64,000 nt of DNA from Astrocystis sublimbata (GCA_022453515.1 JAJNNY010000051.1:186001-250000); one strand, 5' to 3'. Shown: positions 11,419 through 24,354, counted from the stretch's first letter. The notes: generated by a model from the sequence alone, not told the origin. Numbers and translations are program-made.

Positions 11419-12137
11419 GTTCCGAATGGCGGGGGATGTGGCAGCGGTGGAGTTGACCTCTGTGAGACGGTGATATTACTGAGTCTGCCTTGTATGGACA
11501 TATGCTGCTGACTCTTAATTGTGGACGCTTCTAGAAAGCAACCATTGTTAGCAACCGTTATCAACGCCATGGTAAAACGCGAGCGCATTTGTATAGCCCA
11601 TGTCGTATCGAGACATTTCCCGTTGGATGCGGTACCTCTAAACGGAATTGATTGATTGCTTGCGTGGCATGAGTGCCAAGACATGCATCTAATTGTGTCA
11701 AATAATCCTTCTGTACTAGGTACACAAATGCAGACCCTCTTCATCATCACTCATCACATGAGCCGCTGTCGCCTCTTCTTAACCCAACCCCCCCTGCCAA
11801 GTCTAGCCATGTCCACCCAAACTTACCTAAGTACATACCTAGGTACTCAAATTGAAGACGTGATCTCCACATCCATCCATCTCCCCCTACCCGCTAACTC
11901 GAAGCCCAGACCTTACAGCCATAGTCTCGATAATGATAGCAGTTGGTACAAGTTACCACTCCCCTTAATGAGAGCCTATTCCTGGAATCTTACCTCAGCC
12001 GGGAAATGCCTGTGTTGACCGCAATGGCGCACCGCAGACAGCCTATCAGCAAAGTAGTAATCCATACTGTAAGCCATCACAGTCTGCCTGCTGCGTCGGT
12101 TGCGAAACGGCTTCTGGTATTTGTACAGTGAACACTC
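11419..12137. other. Intergenic between convergent genes
   Basis: Lies between the 3' ends of the P450 and the minus-strand helical gene. A CT-rich, TACCTAGGTA-containing segment occurs at about 11830-11850. No coding region is supported. Confidence 0.4.
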
Positions 12138-14918
12138 CTAAAGAGAACCCCAGTCTTCACTACTTATTCCCAAATCATCCGTCGCTTCAATTAGTTCGCC
12201 CTGCTCTGCGCTAATTGTCTTGACAGTTGCTTCAATTGTGTTGATTTGACTAATTGGTAACTCGGGAAGCTCCTGTCGGTTCTTGTGGCTGGCCTTCCCA
12301 ATCTCCTCGAGCGGCTTCTGCATTTCCATAATGCGCTGCGAGGTCACATTAGTTGACTGGCAGTAGAATGTTTCGTAGATCAGGAGATTCGCCGTACCTG
12401 ACGACCGATTGTACTAATAGCTTCTGAAGCAGCGACGAGTTTGGCCTCAAGCTTGTGTGCAGCTGCCTGGCGTTGGTCCTCCGTGGCGGCTATGGGAAGC
12501 ATAGAAATTTCATCGGAGAGGGGGCGCAAATGGTTTCTCGACACCTCGAGGTAGAAGCTACAATTGCTTGCGAGAGCTCCGGCATGGCCACGCAGGGTTA
12601 GTATTGCCGTATAGATGGCCTAACAGTTACTTATGTTAGCTTTTCGGCCCTCTGAATTTCGCTTAGGGCAGTTACGTACCTGTGCCTCGAATTCAGAAAA
12701 TGTCATGTCTTGTCCACTTTCGAGGAGCGATATCCCGCCTTGAACGGTTTCAACAAACGGCTGGACTCCAAAGTTATGCATTCTCTGCAAAACACGTGAG
12801 ATACTCTTGAAATACTCAAGCATCTCTTGCACTTTCGTTTGTAGCCGCATCAAAGCTTGTCCTGCTTTTTGCAGGACCGAGCGAATCTCATCCTATACTC
12901 ACGTAAGTTAGGTCCGATCAACCAATAGCAGAGCGTAGAAGGTACCCACTGCGGTGATTTTCTCCGATTGAAGCCGCGTCAATTTGCGAGTAATCTGTAT
13001 GACTTGAGCCTGAGTGTTGGCTCTCTGATCAGCCATCTTCTGAAAATTATCCATGGCGGTTGAACACAACATCTCCGTCCTAGCTAAATCTTCGTGGCGT
13101 TTGGCGAGGAAAGCATTGGCTATTGTAGATTAGTGAGACATGCAATCATAGATCTTGTGTCCACTAATAGGATGCAGCAACTTACCGTCAATCGAACCGT
13201 CAGAGCTTATCAAAGGTGTAGCCTTTGGGTCAAAAATTGGTGCATTCTAGCATCATAACGAATATTAGAATTATGATAATTGAAAATCAACAGCCTTGGG
13301 TACGTACAACACCGAAGGCTGTGCCTGGCTGGGATTCTGCCTTGGTTACAAGCTCAGCAGCAGAGTTACTAAGCTTTTTCAAGGTATCCCGCCAGTTCTG
13401 ACGAAGTTGAGTCTTGCTGTCTGTCTTGTTCAGATCGATAGACGACTTATGGCTCTTCAGCATATCCATCAAGATCTAAGAGCTGCTATTAGCAAAGAGG
13501 CTTCTTTGTGCTTCCGCAGGCTGCTGAGTGGGGATACTAATACCTTCTTACACCCATCCAAGATCGTATAGGCGTTTTGCGACGGGAGTGACCGCGGCTG
13601 GATGGCATTAAGCAGCTGTTGGACCATATCACGACAGTCATCGATCCCGGATTCTGGGTCATCGTCATCAAGCAGTGCCTCCACTTTAGTGACAAGCGTG
13701 GAAATCTCATAAGCCTTCTCCCAGACCACCTTGTCTACCGTGTTTGTGCGCCGTGCCACAGCCCGTTGACTGGGCGCTTTTGGGGCAGCGCCTTGATGAT
13801 TCGACTGGGGGCTTGCCCCTGAACCTCGATGAACACTGAATGACGGACTTGCGAACTTTCCTACCAAGTCAGGCACAGTCTTCACCAAATCGGTTGCATG
13901 GGAAATGGTTTTGAGGATAGGATTCGCAGTGCTTGTCAACGCCACTAAACCAAATGTATGCAATCCTAGGATTTGTTAGTAAACGACCATGCTAGGCACG
14001 ATGGAATCAAGATGCAACGAACCCCCTACTTTCCTCCTGGCCTGCTGAACATCCGACTTCCCGACTTCATGGGATTTTTTCGCGTCGAGAAGAGCCTGAT
14101 CAAGTCGCGCCATAGTTTCGTTCATATTTGCTTCATCGCGCTGCAAAGTCTCAAATTCAGTGGCATTATCTTTGGAACTGCGCTCAAGCGTGGCTTTCAA
14201 TATGTCAGAATCGGGTTCAGCCTCCAAAAAAGCAAATTGGTTCTGGTGCTACTGACAAAGCTCGTTGACGGAGGCCATCTCAAGTTCAGAAGACATGTCT
14301 CGCAATATTTCAATCTCCTTCTTAATAGCTTCCGCTTCTGTAGAACAGTGATTCATTTCATCGCGAAGCTTTTCCATGTTTCTATTCAGAGCCGGCAAGG
14401 CAAGCTTCTGTCCAGCTGTTGCTTGTCGCATGTTCTCAAAGACAGCATTCGCCTACAATCAATTAGCTTTTGGATCAAAGAGCGGATTCAAAAAGAGTTG
14501 GAAATCGCACCGTGCCACCTTGGCTGAACAAGCCCTGAATCGTCAGCTCGATCTCACTCATCTTGTCATCACACGTCTCGAACATCTTGCGTCCTTGCTG
14601 ATGCAATTGGATAAGGTTCGGACTCATTCGATTGCTCCTATTCACACAAGTTAGCGCAAAGTCGGCAACGACAGATGTTCCTTACTCGAAAAGGCTGTCC
14701 TTTCGTCTCTCGAAGTTTACGGTAGCAGCTGCCGTCCATCCTAGCAGACGAAGGTTTCCCAGAAGGCTAACTACCAGCGGTGCCGAGGATAAGAAGTCCG
14801 GCATTCCATCTTTCAACAAGAGACTGGCTTTCATGGCGTTATGGTATTGGCGTACGCTGGTGGTCATGATCTCCTACCGTTGGCGCTCAAGAACCGCAAG
14901 CTGGTTTGATGAGGCCAT
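12138..14918 (-). CDS. Large alpha-helical/coiled-coil protein, 12 exons, unknown function
   Basis: Exons in transcript order: 14918-14878, 14823-14686, 14637-14511, 14452-14257, 14193-14023, 13965-13544, 13475-13308, 13246-13186, 13119-12950, 12892-12680, 12619-12398, 12335-12138. All introns (48-68 nt) are GT-AG and most have CTAAC/CTGAC/CTAAT branch sites; phases close to give 708 residues. A hydrophobic, possibly membrane-active segment lies at about residues 20-50 and a second at about 224-245, with long heptad-like helices between and after. A Ser/Pro/Ala linker (about 250-280) divides two helical halves. There are no enzymatic motifs. The layout of long helices with hydrophobic segments resembles alpha-helical pore-forming or coiled-coil scaffold proteins, but that is shape only. 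The start could lie further upstream, since a good acceptor (TTTCTTTCGCAG) ends at 14950. Divergent partner at 16793. Confidence 0.75.
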
Positions 14919-16792
14919 AATGAGAGCAATTGCGGCCACCTCAAGTTTCCTGCGAAAGAAATCGTCAAAGCTTGAATTGCAGATCAAATCTAAATGTGAG
15001 AATCTTGATTATTGGGAAGTAGAATTTGAAAAGATCAACCTCGAATATTCTGGATTTTTAAAGGCACAGAAGCGTTGAAAGATCAGCTAAACCCGTTCAA
15101 CTGAGATCAGCCCCCGATTTCGAAGATCGAGATACGTATTCCGTCCAAATTTCATGGCATTAGTGCCCTGAAGGAGATTATGGCTTGCGAGACCTAGTTC
15201 TGACCTTGCTTACCCTGCTGACGGCACTGCGCTTCACATCGATGATCTTCCAATTTCCCAACACGGCAGCCCAGTATATTTACGGAATACGATTGGGCGG
15301 CGGTCGTGTCACCATCATTTCCCAGGCAACGTCGCTTCCCACCAACAGCTGACCAGAGGTGGGTGCTTTCAACACTTCAACAAGGGCCACGCAGCGAATC
15401 CTACATGTCCGCTCCAAGTTCGTCTAACCTGTGTAAGTGGGGGCCAAAAGCGGACATACGCTATTGTTTCAGCATACCAGCCACGCGGGTGCAGAATTCG
15501 TTGGCCCTTCTCACCCGCAAACGCCCACCTGAATAGGGGCTAATAAACCTTCCACCCGTGTGCCAGGATCTACAAATTGTCACCAATCCTAAATCCAGAA
15601 CGCCTGCTATTTGTATTCCAGACGAGAAGCATTCATATCGATGGTTCTACATCCACAAGTGATTGTACGTAGCGTAGTGGCGTCATGCTCACTAGAGCAG
15701 CCTCGGGGGCTTATGATTATTTGAATGAATGTGTGTTTAGACAGGTTGCTGGAGAGTAAAACTTATAGCATAACCAGACTGATGAAGAATATGATTCTGA
15801 AACTTTTACTTTTTCCTTAGTTTGTTGCCAGATTAACGAATTCGATGTATTGTGGGGCGGTAGATGATCGATCAAATCAAAGGATTTGCCACACTCTCCT
15901 GTCAAGCGAACATTGGTGCTTTTTACATGGCTGATTACAAAAGTTCCATGTTCTTCTCCTGCTTCTCACATGCTCCTTCGCGGCATCAACCCAGAAAAAG
16001 AACCAACTGAGTGGGGGCGATCATACTGAGGCGCGACGATGTAACCCTCCTTAGCCCGCGCAACAAGTAACATATTATTTCAGATACCACACCTGCTCAT
16101 ATCTCCAAATGCAGGGGCCAAAAACAAACATATACTCTTACACCGTCGGACCCGAGAAGGTACCCCTGCTTAGTGCGCCCGTGAGAGCTGAGGGCGATGA
16201 CGGGCATCCGGACTGATGGATGTTTCTCATTTCTGACTTCGTGGAAACTCAGGCCTCTTGCACGCGTCACCAGACGATGAACAATGGGGCTAAACAGCGA
16301 AATAGCTAGAAAGTTCATGTTTGTTGGTTATTTGGCTCGTCTACTTGCATTTGGGTGCAATAACATGTGATCGATATTAATTGCATCGCACCGTCAGTAG
16401 GACTCTCTCATCCGCAGCCTTATCCACGTGTTCACTGTGTATCCAATGTAACCTCTGATACTGTGGCCATGTACCTGCATGTCCCAGCAGATTGCAGTTG
16501 TACAATTGCAACCTATAGGGCATTGTGTTCATTTTAGCGTTGAGTAGGACTCAAGCAAATTTGTTGAGAAGCTCGAAGTAGTGGTAATAAACATAGACCT
16601 ACCTATCTAAGGTAAGTAGATGCGATGCCCAAAATGTCCCTACTATTTATAGCCATACATCGCATAACAAAAAGGCTGCCCATGTGCTACTTGTCGTTTT
16701 ATATACTCGAACAAATGCTGATCTTATTTCGTCACTGAGAGATTGTTTTTCAGCATTCGGCTCTGCCTCTTGCACCAATCGAGAGGATCACC
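14919..16792. other. Divergent intergenic region between two helical genes
   Basis: About 1.9 kb separates the 5' ends of the minus-strand gene ending at 12138 and the plus-strand gene at 16793, so it should hold both promoters. The part next to the minus gene (14919-15080) may include an extra 5' exon. A CT-rich leader (16741-16790) precedes the ATG at 16793. No other gene is supported. Confidence 0.4.
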
Positions 16793-18156
16793 ATGTCTTT
16801 CTCCGACGAAACTGTTGTTGAATTTGAGAATCGCCAAAAAGATGTTCAGAGAACGGCTCAAGAGCACGTCGAAAGGGGCGACGAATTGTCAACAAGCCTT
16901 GAAAGGCTGAGAACGGCCCAGCGCGAGCTAATCAATAGCCTGACGAACGAGGCAGTCACAAAGTGGATGGTTCTCGTGTGCTGCATGGAAGCCGCTGAAA
17001 CGAGGGCTCTTGCACAAGAAGTCCATCCAGCAACCCACCCTATACTGTCAGTATGTGACGACCAGCCAGCGGGCGATGTCTCCAGCAGTTAAGTGAGGAG
17101 CACCAAGCTAATTTAAGAGAGCCATAGACACTCAGAGACAAGTTAGCTCCAGACCGATACAAGCATTACCTCCCGATACCCGATATCATCAAGGCACTAC
17201 AGAAAATCCAGAACAAAGCCGAGTCTCTGCGCGACCAGGCTGATGGTTTGGAGAGGTCTGCCGGCGAGCTGTTCGCGGACTCTACCCAGCTGGGGGAAAG
17301 AGTCAGCAAATTTGTGGAAGAGGTACAAGACCACATCACGGAAATCAAGCAGAACGTTGCACAATTGGCTACTGAAGAGACCAACCGCACGGAGGAGCTG
17401 GCAAAGAATGGTCTTAAAATACGCACTGTTAGAGTGATGAGAAACAGCGCATTGGTGAAAGCTTTTCGGTGGAAGAAGGTATGGCGCGGTTGTACTTGTA
17501 ACTATATCGCGGGGTTAATCGTTAATGTAGGCTCACGATATCACAAAATTCATCCCAGGCACAAACATTGTCACATGTTTGTTGACAAAATATATTACCA
17601 GGTGGGTGTCTTTCCTTGCAGCTCTCATGATCAACCGGGACAGGGATCTCACTTTTCATCTTCATCTAGACGCTATGTTGCAAAGACGACTGCGTCCAGT
17701 CGACATCTCGATGACCTTGGACATGAACGAAACAACTCGAACATGCTGCTAAAGTTCCTTCGTGCTCAAATCAAGGTTGCCCAGGATCAGAGTCAAAGGC
17801 TCGAAGTCATTGGTAAATCTGGCAGCGCGACCGTATCTAAGGCCGATCAAACCAGGATCGCAGCGCGAGAGCTGGGCCAACGGTCTGCGATCACTGCCAA
17901 CAACGCCCTCACCACTATCCGAGCTGTCAGATCAACTAGTGTCAAACTGCGTGGCAGAAATGACATGGTCTACATGCACGAACGAGAGAAGATCATGCAA
18001 GCCTTGGCACAGCATCTAGAGCATATTGATTCCTCAGGGGGGACTTATAACTCATTGGATGGGGCTGCAATGAGAGAGTTGAAACAAGGCCTCCAGAGTC
18101 TGCAAACATCGAGATTCTCTGTACTCTGCATTCAACAGACGCCAGACGATTTATAA
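16793..18156 (+). CDS. Alpha-helical coiled-coil protein, unknown, partly resolved
   Basis: Exon 1 is 16793..17050 (86 residues, strongly helical, Glu/Arg/Gln-rich). A 77-nt intron, GTATGT...GCTAAT...CCATAG, leads to exon 2 from 17128, which continues a long amphipathic helix region through about 17420. Between about 17430 and 17760 the coding frame changes more than once. A good intron 17479..17530 (GTATGG...GTAG) is visible, but I could not settle the rest. From about 17750 a helical frame runs to the stop at 18156. No catalytic motif or secretion signal. It stands head to head with the 12-exon helical gene and has the same overall character, so the two may act together. The middle may hide a frameshift. 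Confidence 0.55.
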
Positions 18157-19438
18157 TAAGCAGGAAGGAGCCATCAACATTCTTAAAGATACGATCCTTA
18201 AGTACCTAGTGATAGTCCTGACATAAGATGGGGGGGAGCGGGGATCGAATTGCGTAGGTTAACATGGGCTGATATCTAGCGTAACGCGCGACTCGAGCGT
18301 GATCGTGATCAGGCATTTTGTGTTTTTCCATCGTACAATGTATGCGTGCTAGGGAGTGTTGTAATGGGTGCGATGAGGTACGATGTCATGGTTAGTTGAT
18401 CGTCAGTCTTTTGGCTTGGTTCCATTCTGCCTGGTGGCTAGGTAGATATTTCTCGGCGCTCGGCTCGGAACAACTTTACCCCGTTGGTCCCTTTTTACTT
18501 CGTACAGTACCTTTAACCCTTGGCACAAAACGAGTAGATAAATAGATGAGCGAAGACAAGCTAGAATAAGCGCGAATGAAGTTTGTGGCTTTGTTGAATA
18601 TAGTAATTTATAGTAATAGTTAGGTCCGTGTGTTCGGCGTGTGTAAGCCGGAGGGGCATCAATAGGTACATAGAACGCCAGGGCACTGTAAGGAGCTTAC
18701 AAGGCAACGCTTTCCTCTGCTGGAGGAGATCGCCTGTTCTACTAGTGCTAGTTATCTTTTACATAGGGCCTTATGATTTCTAATTTGATTCATACACAAA
18801 TACAGTTTCTATCACAAACCTAGCAGTGGCCGCTTGCCTATTAGTTCTTTGTGATATCATACTACCGCCATAGGCTCAATAGGAGGCTGAGTACGATCTT
18901 AGGATTTGCGATAGGTTCGGATCTATCGCCTTCGCAGCCACCTAGACATTCATACTCTCTCTCGTCTTCGCTACGCTAAGGGTGATAGCTTAGCTGAACT
19001 GACCCTCTAGCGGGGTACCCTTTCAGCAGTCCTAGAGACTAGAGCCCTCACTGATATTTGGCAGTTTTCGCTGTAGGGGTGATGTAGCTCGCGTTATCGA
19101 ATGCTGGAAGTGTGGACCCAGTTGCATTATAACATACCTAGATAGATACCTGAAGTGACATTATATACACCATGACTTATATTTTACTGCGCGTAACTGG
19201 AACGGGCTGGTGATTCATCACATAGGGTAGTCCTATGGAAGGTGTTTTGGACTTGCACATTACAATGCAAAGCTAGCCGAGTCGGTCATTGGGGAGATTT
19301 CAGAATCACTCCCAAACAGTAGAAGAGGTAAACTCTCAGACGTGCTCATGCGTGCTAGAATACTCTCTTCTAGGCCCTTTCTTACCTACCTAAGCACCAA
19401 ACAATAGGCGAATCACTTGCCAACACAGAATAAATCGT
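18157..19438. other. Intergenic between convergent genes
   Basis: About 1.3 kb between the 3' ends of the plus-strand helical gene and the minus-strand secreted-protein gene. No open frame with protein character and no repeat array was seen. Confidence 0.4.
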
Positions 19439-22382
19439 TTAGGAAAGTATAACTTCACCATCAGTGGCGTTTGGAACCCTCGGGTATGGACATGGTGATT
19501 GCCCAGAACACATAGGGTCCGGAATGATCTCCTGTTGGACCTTGGCGGTGACTGACGGCAGCAGCTTCAGGGTCGGCTCGTCACCTGCCAAAATACACTC
19601 AATGGCCTCATCAACACCCATTTCGGGTCCCCGATGAGCACATGAAAGAGAAAGATATCCGTTCCAGGTGGCGTTGAACAGAATACTATTGGAGTTCGTG
19701 AGTTGAAATCATCAATTTGGTATTCAGGGGGAAGGGGTAAGGGGTAAGGGGTAGGGGGGGAAGGGCCTTACGGGTGCTGGGGGTCCTTGTCTTCGCAATA
19801 CCAGCTCTGGCTGAGTTCCATATACTGCCGAGCCAAGTCGACACGTAAACTCCAGCCCAGATCATTCAGAAACTTCCTCTCCCAAACCCAATCAGAACCT
19901 CTACCTTCAGCCTCCACAGGGTTGAAAGCCCCGAAATACGGAGTCAAGTCAGCACCACCCACAGCGACCTCGATCGAACCACCGCCAGGCCTGGAAACCA
20001 GCGCCGAGTTGTCCAGACGGAACATCACGCTCGTATATGTATCATTTGGTCGGTATTTTCCACCTGAAAAAAAGGTCTGCGCATGGAAATCGTTCAGTAC
20101 TAGCTCGATCGGCTGGCTAAGCGCTGCCACCGTGCAGCTGTATACTTCGGGATACGGGTCCGGGTCTGGGTCATCGAAAGCATTCGGCGGTAGATGAACC
20201 TGTGATTGCAATGGTGCGCGGATCGTGACCTCCGCAGGGCTATAATTCGTTAGGTTGCACCACTGGATATCATACTCTGGCTTGCACGTCGTTGGTGGTG
20301 GAATCCCTATCGGACTTGGGATTACTGGGCAAATAACCTCATCCTGGGTGATGTTCATCCAACCACATTGCCATCCGCTGAAAAAGTGCCGGCCTTTAGC
20401 AACGAACTCCATGCTTAGGTTGCAAAGAAATCGTCAGTATCATGGTTCATTGTCTATTACGTGTGCATGTTGCACTGGCTTTACTCACGGGCCATCTCTA
20501 TCGTCACAATACCATGTTTGATTCAAAGAAAAGGCTTTGGTGATTGAATCAAACTGTACCCAGGTCTCAATAGAGTATTTTGGAAACGTGTGTTTTGCGG
20601 CCGGCTCAAAGCAGGGGTACCACCGATCATCCTCCCACTCGGCCTCGCCTTGGTCTCCGCCCTTGATTACACAGGTCGCTGTGTATTCGTTGGCTGGGTT
20701 TTGAATCTCGACAGCGAGTGAAATATCTTCCCAAGTGTCGTCGGAGACCCAGGGATTATGCACTGCAGGATTCATCGTAAAATATAGATGGTAGAAGAAT
20801 ATCTTCCGTGCTATGAAATGTGTAAATTGGAGTGACCTTTGTGTGCATTCTGGGGCCAACGTATGAGGGGGAGGCGGGACGGGCGCAGGGACCAGATTCT
20901 CAATTGGTGCGTGTATCGTCCCATTGAACTTGGTGCGGGCCGATATACACTGTAGTGATATAAATTACTTAGCAATCTTCCCTGTCACGAGTTGAATGAT
21001 ATGCGAAGAAAAGTACCAATACTAACTTCTGTACTCGTCTCATCCTCGCCAGGGCAAACATATGGCAATAAGCCACCAGCTGAGATATCAAACTTCGTCC
21101 TATGTTATTCTTCGTTAGTTGATGTGTCCTCTTCACACCACAGCATGTTATGGGCAATATCCTACTCGCGCTTTCCCTCAGGGTCACCACATAGGAACCT
21201 CTGCCTGGCGTTAAAATCGCGCCGCTCCCACAAGAATTCGACATCATAGAACTCGGTGTTGCTTTGAAATGGATCGTCTTCATCCTCATCTTTGTCTTCA
21301 TTTATACAGTGCGTGTTGATAATTCGGGTCGGGTAGCGCTCGTCTTGTTCAGGTGTTGGGACGCAGAAAGCTCGGACTTTGGTGACGACGCTCGTCAGGG
21401 TGAAGTTGAGTGTATCGCTGGTTGCCTCCTTGTTTGTAGGTGGCGGTACGAAATGGAAGTCGTCGACAATAATGTCTGGATTAGAAAAAGCATTGGCTGT
21501 GCAGTCTTCAGTACGACCTGGACGGGCTGGTGGTGGTGGCTGCTCCGGTACGGAGATAGGGTTAGGAGTGAGTCGCGTATCGTTGTGTGGCGTGCGCCAA
21601 ACTGCTTCTATGATGACAGGTAGTTCGGTTGTGGGATTGCAAGGATCGTGCTGTCCCTGTTCGGCACTGCTCGCAGGCTCACAATCCGTTTCGATAATCG
21701 TCTGTCCATATGCCTCATAAATATAGCTTGAATATAGGTGTTAGACCTGGAGGAGCAGATGTCTTGGGACTATTGGACACGAAAAGAAGTGCAACTCACG
21801 GAAAGGGGCCGGGATTCTCACGGTCGCAGATCCAAACCTGTGATAAAGACATACCACTCCTAAGCGGTTTGGGCTCTGACCAGTCGAGAGACGATTGCTG
21901 CAAGACGAAACGAGCGGTGGCTGGATCAGTGTCGACATCTCCTTCCACGCGACACGGTCCCGGGGTGTAGCCCTCTAGCGTACAGATCAAGGCATAATCA
22001 TTGCTGATGTCTCGGATGGTGACGTTCATATCATATTCAGGCAAGACGACAAGTCCAGGATAGTATATTTCAATGTCTATCTTCGTGATCTCGTAAATAG
22101 GAGGTATAAAGTCTTGTCCAAGTTCGCATGGATTTGGAAACACTGCAGCTCGCCAACTTGAGGGCCCTTTGATCAATGGAAGGGTCGGGTGTGACTTGAT
22201 CTTCGGAAAAAGGTGAGACCATGCGCTCACAGGGGGGAGACCGACGTCATTTAGTATGGTCCTGCTCGAACATGTCAATACTTGCACCAACACGGGTTTC
22301 TTAAAGGTCGTCTATACTGAGTCTCATTTTCGCAGAATGCGATTGTAACCCACAGGACTAATAGGACATAGAGATACGCCAT
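19439..22382 (-). CDS. Secreted modular cysteine protein with about four repeated modules
   Basis: Exons in transcript order: 22382-22318, 22261-21800, 21726-21166, 21099-21027, 20949-20489, 20413-19772, 19685-19439; introns 56-86 nt, all GT-AG; 836 residues. Exon 1 encodes a clear signal peptide (MAYLYVLLVLWVTIAFC). The mature part repeats a module of about 150-215 residues, each ending in a similar motif: SQVWICDREN, RQRFLCGDPE, NQTWYCDDRD and SQSWYCEDKD. Modules contain beta-type sequence, N-glycosylation sites (for example NMNVTIRD, NITQDE) and Pro-rich linkers, and a Cys-containing tail ends the protein. The intron after each module is phase 2, so module exons are symmetric. Single-module relatives are common among small secreted fungal proteins. 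Function unknown; acts outside the cell. Confidence 0.82.
19727..19765 (+). repeat. G-rich (GGGGTAA)n tract inside an intron
   Basis: Runs of four or more G separated by TAA, TA or AA make at least five G-tracts within about 40 bases, in the last intron (19771..19686) of the secreted-protein gene. The G-rich strand is the template strand for that gene. The sequence could form a G-quadruplex and resembles telomere-like repeats, but there are too few units to call one. Confidence 0.6.
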
Positions 22383-23280
22383 TTCAATCTCAATCATCTA
22401 TACGACATATCTGACAGATGGTGCGAAGGTGTTCTTGTCGTTTCGGAGCGATTACGTGACTGAATGCTGGAACAGACATGATATAATAGAACTCCAATTC
22501 CGCAAATAGCTCGCGTCACGATCGTAACCATTGCTGAGTATGCATCCGCATGCTACCAATCAGCTAATATCCGACGTTGGAATTCAACGTCCTCCACGAT
22601 GTGGTTTTGGAAGAGTTCTGGCCTTCTCACTTCTCGTAGGTAGCATCGGTTGTTGCAACCGGATTTATCCATAGTGCATCGATTATGACTATCGGGGTTG
22701 GGATCCTCAATCAGTTCCACAAGGTCGGTCGCTGGAGCATCGAGCGAATCAAGGTTCAATGCGTATTCTTTCAGAGATCAATGTTCAGATTCAGATTCAC
22801 GCAGTCGCTGAAGATCCATGCATTCTGGATTGTTGTAAGTGAATTGGCTCACTATACGATTTACCTGGAAGCCGTCCCTATTAGCACCAATGCCAAGGAA
22901 GATATCAGCAAACCGCCAATAGCAAGCCACCAATCGCAGCTTCGCTGTAACACATGCCCCAATGGAGGCAGACTGACACGGAGTTGATGCGAAGCATGAA
23001 ACTGGTATACAATCGCTGAAACGGCCGCCAAAGGGAACGAAAGAGCTCAGCCGGTGATAAAGTAGTAGCCCTCACCGAGATGAAGTCGCCTGCTACATTG
23101 TCATACACGATACACATTGAACATATCCGGCCTGACCCCTTCGTAATGATTCCAACGAAATGTCAACCTTCGCATCACAACTAAGGTACCATTAGGATGG
23201 TAGCTGACGGCAGGTTTCGAGCTCGTGTCGTATGACCAATCCCGTTAGGCGCCACCTGCTACACCCAATGGGATCAACTC
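22383..23280. other. Intergenic with possible membrane-protein remnant
   Basis: Upstream of the secreted-protein gene on the minus strand. A minus-strand frame at about 22890-23000 reads a transmembrane-like helix (WWLAIGGLLISSLALVLIG) followed by a GTAAAT donor. A further minus frame at 22553-22759 is acidic and Arg-rich. They could be the last exons or relic of a membrane protein, but no upstream domain is recognisable. Confidence 0.3.
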
Positions 23281-24354
23281 TCAAGTTATATATTCGTGCA
23301 GAATCGACAATATCTCGTTCCATGTCTCGCGATACAACTCCTCGCCACGCGCGGTCGCTAGTACTCCGGCCGGTCTAGAACATGACATCAGGTTAATCAC
23401 CAGACTCGTTGCCTATCGGAGGCGAAACCAAGGTCGACCAATAAGAAATAGGCGTAGAACTCACTCGTAGTAGTCGTCGTTGACCCAGAACTTGCCAACA
23501 CTCTCCAAGTCAAGACTAGTCGCGCTGACCAGTGACCTACTGCCCTCCTCCGCGCTCCTTGCAAATATAGCTTGAAACCCTCCCATGAAAACTCGCTGCG
23601 CAAGCGGAAAGTCGCGACCTTGGTCTGTCCTGCACATGCCGGGGCAGGAGGCATTGATGACCACGTCGTCAGTGGCTGCACCGACGCCCTCATGCTGCCG
23701 CATGCGCTCGACAACACCGCGCATAGCGTACCATCCCGCCAGCTTTACCAAGAAGTACTGCGTCGTGCTGTCGAACTGGGCGCAGTCATTGAGGCGCTGA
23801 ATCAGTGTCTGGCCCTCCGGTACCTGCTCTGGCTTGACCAGATGCGACGACTGGCTGTTAACGAAAAACATGTGCGGCAGGACGCCGGTGGAGGCAGTCT
23901 CGCGCAACTTAGGAAGCAGTAGCAAGGCCATGAGTGCGGTCGAAAGCACATTGACTTGCGTCGCCAGCTCATGGCCCTCGGGTCCCTTGACGTAAGTCGG
24001 CTGGGCAACGCCCGCACAGAGCAGCGCAACGTGCAGGCATGATACCTCCTTGTTGAGCCGATCCACGAATTCTTTGACTGAGGAAAAGACAGACATGTCA
24101 ACTGTCATGACGCAGATGTTGTCGGGAGCGCATCCGGTCTCGCGGGCGATGGTGGCTTTGGCGGCCTCGCCCTTCTCGCGCGACCGCACTGCTAGGATCA
24201 AAGGTGCAGCACCTAAAGCTGCATATTTGAGCGCAGCTTGATATCCCAAGCCCGTATTGGCCCCTGTTACTAGAACTGTCATGTACTTGAATGAGAAGTG
24301 AGAGGGGTCGGCAGGAGGATTCCGGGCATCGTTGAACAGCTGCTTGAGGGACAT
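23281..24354 (-). CDS. Short-chain dehydrogenase/reductase
   Basis: Exons 24354..23465 and 23374..23281 (90-nt intron GTGAGT...TTCTAG) encode 327 residues. An N-terminal Rossmann fold has the cofactor motif TGANTGLG (30-37). Ser in NSQSS (about 167-170) and Tyr200-x3-Lys204 form the catalytic set, and CAG replaces the usual NAG after beta-4. The NAD(P)-binding pattern and the C-terminal exon (WNEILSIL) match the retinol dehydrogenase 12-like SDRs common in fungi, often in secondary metabolism. Substrate unknown. The frame is intact, the ATG is in a good context, and there is no cluster partner next door. Confidence 0.9.

Noticed and set aside
14249..14251. In-frame TAG suggesting a nonsense mutation in the 12-exon helical gene
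   Set aside because: A fully canonical 63-nt intron (14256..14194: GTCAGT, CTGAC, AAAG) removes it and keeps phase.
14874..14876. Second in-frame TAG near the start of the same gene
   Set aside because: It lies inside a 54-nt GTAGGA...CCAG intron (14877..14824) that keeps the frame, so two C-to-T lesions need not be assumed.
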